From Phenylobacterium sp. (GTDB taxonomy: Bacteria > Pseudomonadota > Alphaproteobacteria > Caulobacterales > Caulobacteraceae), in the NCBI RefSeq assembly GCF_030697925.1, contig NZ_JAUYOJ010000152.1, forward strand, positions 1 through 40,868: DNA of 40,868 nucleotides, read 5' to 3'. Under the pieces are notes generated by a model, which saw only the letters and a list, made by a program, of their open reading frames with translations, searched no databases and had not been told where the DNA came from. Positions 36,100 to 40,868 of the stretch are shown piece by piece. How positions within the stretch are numbered: the stretch's first letter is position 1; each line of letters opens with the position of its first letter. The position numbers and the translations under genes are program-made.

Positions 36100-37092
36100 A
36101 TGGAACGCAACACGCCCTCGCCCGTCGTCTCGTCGTCCGCGCACAGGCGGGGTCTCTTCCGGGAGAATGAGCCCTACGCCCAGGGCTGGCTGGCCACCGG
36201 CGGCCCGCACGAGATCTTCTACGAGGAGTGCGGAACCCCCGACGGTAAGCCCTGCGTCATCCTGCACGGCGGCCCGGGCGGAGCGATCAACCCGACCATG
36301 CGGCGGTTCTTCGATCCGTCGAAATGGCGCATGGCGCTATTCGACCAGCGCGGCTGCGGCAAGTCGCGCCCCAACGCCAGCCTGGACGACAACACCACCT
36401 GGTCGCTGATCGAGGACATCGAGCGCCTGCGCGTCCATCTGGGCGTCGAGAAATGGACCGTGTTCGGCGGCTCCTGGGGCTCCACCCTCGCCCTGGCCTA
36501 CGCCATCACCCATCCCGAGCGGGTCGACGGCCTGGTCCTGCGCGGCATCTTCCTGCTCACCGCGCGCGAGCTGAAGTGGTTCTACCAGGATGGCGCCTCG
36601 ATCCTGTTCCCCGACGCCTGGGCCCGCTTCACCGCCCCGATCCCGGCCGCCGAGCGCGGCGACCTAATGGGCGCCTATCACCGCCGCCTGACCTCCACCG
36701 ACCGCGCCGTCCAGGCCGAGGCCGCCGCCGCCTGGAGCCAGTGGGAGGGCGACACCATCTCCATCCGTGGACCGGAGGCTCGGCCCTCGAAGTTCAACGA
36801 GATCGACTTCGCCATCGCCTTCGCCCGGATCGAGTGCCACTTCTTCGCCAACCACGGCTTCTTCGATGGGGACGGCTGGATCCTGAAGAACATCGAAAAG
36901 ATACGGAATATCCCTGGCTGGATCGTTCAGGGACGCTTCGATGTGGTCACGCCGATGGAAAGCGCCTGGGCGCTCAAGAGCGCCTGGCCGGAGGCGCGGT
37001 TCGACATCGTCTGGGACGCCGGCCACGCCTCGACCGAGCCCGGCATCGTCGACGGCCTGGTCCGGGCGACGGACCAAGCGCTGCGGGTCTAG
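36100..37092 (+). CDS. pip: Proline iminopeptidase
   Basis: This 330-residue S33-family peptidase has the family's pattern: HGGPGGAINPTMRRFFDPSKW (oxyanion loop, 56-76), FDQRGCGKSRPNASLDDNTTWSLIEDIERLR, the elbow FGGSWGSTLALAY with nucleophile Ser125, and C-terminal GRFDVVTP with the Asp and an H-A-S-T-E-P segment with the His. It releases N-terminal proline from peptides in the cytoplasm. AGGGGG 3-9 bases before the ATG marks the start. It directly follows the epoxide-hydrolase-like gene and converges on rodA with a 4-base stop overlap. Length agrees with bacterial enzymes of about 315-330 residues. Confidence 0.94.
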   Translation: MERNTPSPVVSSSAHRRGLFRENEPYAQGWLATGGPHEIFYEECGTPDGKPCVILHGGPGGAINPTMRRFFDPSKWRMALFDQRGCGKSRPNASLDDNTTWSLIEDIERLRVHLGVEKWTVFGGSWGSTLALAYAITHPERVDGLVLRGIFLLTARELKWFYQDGASILFPDAWARFTAPIPAAERGDLMGAYHRRLTSTDRAVQAEAAAAWSQWEGDTISIRGPEARPSKFNEIDFAIAFARIECHFFANHGFFDGDGWILKNIEKIRNIPGWIVQGRFDVVTPMESAWALKSAWPEARFDIVWDAGHASTEPGIVDGLVRATDQALRV

Positions 37093-38243
37093 AGCAGCGC
37101 GCCGCTGCCGCTGGTGACCTCGGAATAGCGGTGCACGCGCACGGCCTGGACCAGGCCGAAGCCGATCATCACCGTCACCATGACCGTGCCGCCATAGGAC
37201 AGCATCGGCATCGGCACGCCCACCACCGGCGCCAGGCCCATCACCATGGCGCCGTTGATCAGCACATAGAGTGCGAAGGTGGCCGTCGTGCCGGCCGCCG
37301 CCAGCCGCCCGAAGTGGGAGTGGGAGATGGAGGCGATGCGCAGGGCCATGAAGATCACCGCCCCGTAGAGGAACAGCACCGAGATGCAGCCCAGGAATCC
37401 GAACTCCTCGGCCAGGGTGGCGAAGATGAAATCGGTCTGCTTCTCGGGCAGGAAGTTGAGCTGGCTCTGCGAACCCAGGCCGTAGCCCTTGCCGAAGAAG
37501 CCGCCCGAACCGAGCGCGATCTTCGACTGCATGATGTGATAGCCGGAGCCCGAAGGGTCGCTCTCGGGATCGAGGAAGGTCAGCACCCGCTTGCGCTGAT
37601 AGTCGTGCAGCACGAACATCACCATCGGCGGCACAGCGGCGACCACGCTGATCACGCCCGCGGCGATCACCTTCCAGGACAACCCCGCCAGGACGACCAT
37701 GGAGAGCCCGGTCATGGCGATCAGCATGGCTGTGCCGAGGTCGGGCTGGTGGGCCACCAGCACCACGGGCGCGGCGATCATCGCCAGCGGGATCAGCAGC
37801 CACCAGGAGAGCCGGGCGCTGTCGGCCGACATGCCGTGATAGAATCGGGCGAGCGCCAGCACGATGCCCAGCTTCATCACCTCCGACGGCTGGAAACTGA
37901 ACGGGCCGAGCGCCAGCCACCGCTGGGCGCCCATCCGCACGTCGCCAACCGCCTCGACGGCCACCAGCAGCAGCAGTCCTACGCCATAGATGGGATAGGC
38001 CAGGGCCGACCAGACCCGCAGGTCCACCATGGCCAGCATGACCATCGCCAGGAAGCACAGGCCGAAGCGGATCAGGTGGTTGCCGGCCCACGGCTCCCAG
38101 GACGACCCGGCGATGGAGAACATCATCAGGGCGCCGGTCCCGGCGATCAGGCAGAGCGCGAGGGCGAACAGCCAGTCGATCTCGCTGAACTTGACGATGG
38201 CCCGGTCACGTTCGCCGGGCCGGGTCAGGGCGCTGACGGTCAT
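37089..38243 (-). CDS. rodA: Peptidoglycan glycosyltransferase / rod-shape protein RodA
   Basis: This 384-residue SEDS-family protein has about ten membrane helices. The conserved block FLDPESDPSGSGYHIMQSKIALGSGGFFGKG (long periplasmic loop, with the catalytic Asp in D-P-x-x-D-P) is followed by SQSQLNFLPEKQTDFIFATLAEEFGFLG, the SEDS signature. An AHQPDLGTAML segment and a C-terminal GLAPVVGVPMPMLSYGGTVMVT are also typical. RodA polymerises glycan strands from lipid II during elongation, working with PBP2. The start overlaps the PBP2 gene by 4 bases (ATGA), so both are produced together. It is the last gene of the mreC-mreD-mrdA-rodA operon seen here. Confidence 0.96.
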   Translation of the reverse strand: MTVSALTRPGERDRAIVKFSEIDWLFALALCLIAGTGALMMFSIAGSSWEPWAGNHLIRFGLCFLAMVMLAMVDLRVWSALAYPIYGVGLLLLVAVEAVGDVRMGAQRWLALGPFSFQPSEVMKLGIVLALARFYHGMSADSARLSWWLLIPLAMIAAPVVLVAHQPDLGTAMLIAMTGLSMVVLAGLSWKVIAAGVISVVAAVPPMVMFVLHDYQRKRVLTFLDPESDPSGSGYHIMQSKIALGSGGFFGKGYGLGSQSQLNFLPEKQTDFIFATLAEEFGFLGCISVLFLYGAVIFMALRIASISHSHFGRLAAAGTTATFALYVLINGAMVMGLAPVVGVPMPMLSYGGTVMVTVMIGFGLVQAVRVHRYSEVTSGSGALL

Positions 38244-40228
38244 GTGGGCTCTCCCGGCGGGGCCGGAGGTGGTGGGGTGACAATCGGGGCTTCGGGCGCC
38301 GCGCCCTCCATGATCACGCTTTCGGGGACCTCGGGCAGGGGCAGCGGCTTCTCGATCCGGGCCCGTAGTTCGGGGTCCTTCAGCAAGGCCACGCGCATCA
38401 CCTCGCGGGCGCGGGGCGCGGCGGCGGTGGCGCCGCCCATTCCACCGTGCTCGATGATCACCGACAGGGCGTAGCGCGGATCGTCATATGGCGCGAAGGC
38501 GATGAACAGGTTGTGGTCCTTGAGCTTCCAGGTCACGCCGACACTGCTGCGCGAGGCCAGTTTGTCGAAGCTGCGGACCTGGGCCGTCCCGGTCTTGCCC
38601 GCCATCTTTATGTCGCCGAGGCCCAGCTGGCTCTGGCGGAAGGCGGTGCCACTCGTGTCGTTGGCCACGGCCTCCATGCCGCCGCGGACATATTTCAGGT
38701 GCTCGGCGGCGAACGGCAGATCGATCGCGGCGTCGCCGCGGGGCATCTCCACCCCGCCCACCGACTTGATGAGCCGCGGATTGAGCGCCTTCTTGCTGTT
38801 GGCCAGGCGCGCGGTCATCACCGCCAGCTGCAGGGCGTTCACCGCCACATAGCCTTGGCCGATCCCGTAGCTGACGGAGTCGCCCGGCTGCCAGACCGGT
38901 TCGCGCTTCACCGCCTTGCGCTTCCACTCGGTGGATCCGACCACGCCCTTCTTCTGGTTACCCGGAACGCCGATGTCGAAGGTCTGGCCGAAGCCCATGG
39001 CATGGGCGGCCTTGGCGATGTGGTCGGGGCCGATCTTCAGCGCCGTCTGGTAGAAATAGACGTCGCAGGAGTTCTTGATGGCGTCGTGCATGTTCTGCGA
39101 ACCATGTCCGCCACGCTTCCAGCACCGCCAGGTGCGCCCGCCATAGTACCAGCCGCCCGAGCAGTTCACCCGCGCCTCGGGATCGATACCGGCCCCCAGG
39201 GCCGCCAGGGCCACCGTCGGCTTGAAAGTCGAGCCGGGCGGATAGGTGCCGTTCATGACCTTGTCGAGCAGCGGTTTGCGGTCGTAGAGGGCGAGCGCCC
39301 GGTACTCCGGACCCGACAGGCCACGCACGAACCGGTTGGCGTCGAAGCTGGGCGAAGAGGCCATGCACAGTAAGTCGCCGGTGCGGCAGTCCATGACGAC
39401 GATCGCGCCGCTCTCGTCGCCCATCACCTCCAGTGCGCGGTTCTGGACATCGACGTCGAGGGTGAGCTGGATCTCCTTGCCGGGAATGGCGGCGATGTCG
39501 CCGCCCTCGTCCTGGCGGACCTCGCGGCCGTTGGCGTCCACCTCCACCTTGCGGGCTCCAGGCTTGCCCCTCAGGTCAAGATCGAACGCCTTTTCAACAC
39601 CTTGGCGGCCGATCCTGAAGCCCGGATGCAGCAGGATGGGATCGGAGTTCGGTCCGGTGGGCGCTAGGTCCTCCTTGTTGACCTTGGCCACGTAACCGAT
39701 CACGTGGGCGAAGGCGCCACCGTGCGGATAGACCCGCACCTCGCCCATGTCGGCGGTCACCCCGGGCAGTTCCGGCGCGCGGACATTGATCGCCGAGAAC
39801 TCCTCCCAGCTCATGTCTTCCATGACCGAGACCGGCGAGCGCTTGGGCGCCCGGGCGATGTCCTTGGCCAGGCGCGCCTGACGCGCCTCGTCCAGCGGCA
39901 CGAAGGCCGCCAGGGTCTTGAGCGTCGTCTTGGGGTCGAGGTCCTCCTCGCGGCTGACCAGCAGCCGGAAGTTGGGGCGGTTGGACGCGAGGATCGCGCC
40001 GTTGCGGTCGACGATCAGGCCGCGCGGCGCGGCCACCAGGCGGAAGTTGAACTGGTTGGAGGCCGAGAGCTTCTCGTAACGCTGGGTCTCGACGAGTTGC
40101 AGGTGGGCGAGCCGTCCGCCGAGCGCCGCCAGACCCAGCCCCGCGAAGCCGCCCAGCAGGAACGTCCGGCGATGGAAGACCCCCTGCCGTTCGTTCACCT
40201 CGGAGAAGAAGATCGACGGTTCGCTCAT
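38240..40228 (-). CDS. mrdA: Penicillin-binding protein 2, elongation transpeptidase
   Basis: This 662-residue class B PBP has an N-terminal anchor (about 21-46, RTFLLGGFAGLGLAALGGRL), the PBP dimer domain (about 60-240, with RGLIVDRNGAILASN) and the transpeptidase. Active-site motifs are STFKP (Ser333, Lys336), SCD (387-389) in the S-x-N position, and KTGTAQ (Lys545-Gly547). GYVAVNALQLA is a further family mark. The C-terminus has a proline-rich tail. PBP2 cross-links new glycan from RodA during elongation and is the target of mecillinam. Here it is 10 bases after mreD and overlaps rodA by 4. The order mreC-mreD-mrdA-rodA matches other Alphaproteobacteria. Confidence 0.96.
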   Translation of the reverse strand: MSEPSIFFSEVNERQGVFHRRTFLLGGFAGLGLAALGGRLAHLQLVETQRYEKLSASNQFNFRLVAAPRGLIVDRNGAILASNRPNFRLLVSREEDLDPKTTLKTLAAFVPLDEARQARLAKDIARAPKRSPVSVMEDMSWEEFSAINVRAPELPGVTADMGEVRVYPHGGAFAHVIGYVAKVNKEDLAPTGPNSDPILLHPGFRIGRQGVEKAFDLDLRGKPGARKVEVDANGREVRQDEGGDIAAIPGKEIQLTLDVDVQNRALEVMGDESGAIVVMDCRTGDLLCMASSPSFDANRFVRGLSGPEYRALALYDRKPLLDKVMNGTYPPGSTFKPTVALAALGAGIDPEARVNCSGGWYYGGRTWRCWKRGGHGSQNMHDAIKNSCDVYFYQTALKIGPDHIAKAAHAMGFGQTFDIGVPGNQKKGVVGSTEWKRKAVKREPVWQPGDSVSYGIGQGYVAVNALQLAVMTARLANSKKALNPRLIKSVGGVEMPRGDAAIDLPFAAEHLKYVRGGMEAVANDTSGTAFRQSQLGLGDIKMAGKTGTAQVRSFDKLASRSSVGVTWKLKDHNLFIAFAPYDDPRYALSVIIEHGGMGGATAAAPRAREVMRVALLKDPELRARIEKPLPLPEVPESVIMEGAAPEAPIVTPPPPAPPGEPT

Positions 40229-40238
40229 GGGTCCGATC

Positions 40239-40754
40239 CTAGCGGAATCGCACGTCGGCGTCCTCGAACCGGTCGATCAGGCGATCGGCGAACGGAAAGA
40301 GGACTACAGTGGCCAGGAACTGCCAGCCGACCGAGACCATGCTGGCCATGCCCCCGGCGTCGGCCATGGTGAACAGGTAGGCGGCGAGCTGGGTGATGGC
40401 GCAGCAGGCGCCGAACCAGACCCACATCATCAACCGGCTCTGCCCCACGATCAGGGTGCGTCCGGCCAGCACCGCGCCGTACCCGGTCAGCAGCGACAGG
40501 GCCCACAGGCCGACCGGCCCGCCCCAGAACAGGTCCAGGAACAGCCCCATGGCCAGGATTCCGAAGGGGGCCAGGATCGAAGGCCGGATCACCGCCCAGG
40601 CGAAGGCCGGGGCAAGCGCGAAGATCGGTTCCGGCAGCTGCAGCCCGAACACCCGGAAGGGGATGCCGAACAGCACCGTGAGCGCCAGGGCCTGCAGCAT
40701 GGGCAGGCCCAGCCACATCACCGGGTTCAGGGGACGCGCGCCGGCCAGGCTCAA
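40239..40754 (-). CDS. mreD: Rod-shape-determining membrane protein MreD
   Basis: This 171-residue protein with about five membrane helices starts at a TTG that overlaps the mreC stop as TTGA, so translation is coupled. Conserved parts include VIRPSILAPFGILAMGLFLDLFWGGPVGLWALSLLTGYG, the MreD pattern with D-L-F/L-x-G-x-x-x-G. A start ten or more codons downstream (MWLGLPML...) is possible but would lose the coupling. MreD is an inner-membrane partner of MreC that helps stabilise the elongation complex. It is followed after 10 bases by mrdA. Confidence 0.93.
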   Translation of the reverse strand: MSLAGARPLNPVMWLGLPMLQALALTVLFGIPFRVFGLQLPEPIFALAPAFAWAVIRPSILAPFGILAMGLFLDLFWGGPVGLWALSLLTGYGAVLAGRTLIVGQSRLMMWVWFGACCAITQLAAYLFTMADAGGMASMVSVGWQFLATVVLFPFADRLIDRFEDADVRFR

Positions 40755-40867
40755 AACGGCACCTCCGGCGGAGGCGGCGTGGGCTCGGGCGTCGGGGCGG
40801 CGGCCGGCGGCGGGGTCGCGGGCGCGGCGCGGCGCGGCGCTGCGGGCCTCGGCGCGGCGGCCTTGGG
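40751..40867 (-). CDS. mreC: MreC, C-terminal tail (runs off window)
   Basis: Upstream of mreD the frame reads a Pro/Ala-rich, low-complexity tail of about 38 residues (for example PTPEPTPPPPEVPF) ending at a TGA that overlaps the mreD start. Nothing of the beta-barrel core of MreC is inside the window, so the name rests on gene order: mreC precedes mreD in nearly all known clusters, and alphaproteobacterial MreC proteins often carry a disordered proline-rich C-terminal extension. Only the tail can be described here. MreC would be the periplasmic scaffold that activates PBP2. Confidence 0.75.
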   Translation of the reverse strand, partial: PKAAAPRPAAPRRAAPATPPPAAAPTPEPTPPPPEVPF

Positions 40868-40868
40868 C

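Overview
The window is high-GC, densely packed alphaproteobacterial DNA. It most resembles Caulobacteraceae (Caulobacter or Phenylobacterium). The best pointer is a large protein with the architecture of the polarity factor TipN: a short cytoplasmic leader, two adjacent membrane helices and a very long coiled coil. The mreC-mreD-mrdA-rodA wall-elongation cluster, an HWE-type histidine kinase and frequent 4-base start/stop overlaps fit the same group. The exact genus is an inference.

Left edge (1-1900): a decayed mobile region. It holds the start of an IS630-family transposase running off the window, then a compact phage lysis cassette on the minus strand (the last ~31 residues of an M15-type endolysin, an Rz-like inner-membrane spanin, and an overlapping Rz1-like lipoprotein spanin). 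Back to back on the plus strand lies the C-terminal part of an S24-type phage repressor. Endolysin and repressor are both cut at about the same point (~797), which suggests a large internal deletion of a prophage. Two small orphan genes follow.

Core genes (1900-40868): a MarR regulator with its palindromic operator and a DHA2 drug exporter; a PAS-HWE histidine kinase; a dicarboxylate/amino-acid symporter next to a two-hairpin intergenic element; a lipoprotein; a three-gene ABC-2 exporter; a nitronate monooxygenase; the two methylmalonyl-CoA mutase subunits (propionyl-CoA catabolism); a SulP anion transporter with STAS domain; a DUF4112 membrane protein; tipN with a translationally coupled dipeptide epimerase; a DNA-alkylation repair pair (Ada-AlkA fusion plus O6-alkylguanine methyltransferase); cysD and a cysN-cysC fusion for sulfate activation; then a run of mostly single metabolic and transport genes (glutathione S-transferase, medium-chain reductase, MFS, ExoD, DUF1993, a class III aminotransferase with an amidase, DUF423, a Bcr/CflA-type exporter, an epoxide-hydrolase-like enzyme and proline iminopeptidase). 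The right edge is the elongasome operon, read leftwards: mreC (tail only), mreD, mrdA (PBP2), rodA.

No tRNA, rRNA, CRISPR array or clear riboswitch was seen. Once the short genes are included, no stretch longer than 300 bases lacks a gene. I did not find a convincing undescribed multi-gene system. The most interesting items are the cryptic phage remnant, the tipN-epimerase coupling, the split Ada arrangement with tandem upstream repeats, and the two-hairpin intergenic element.
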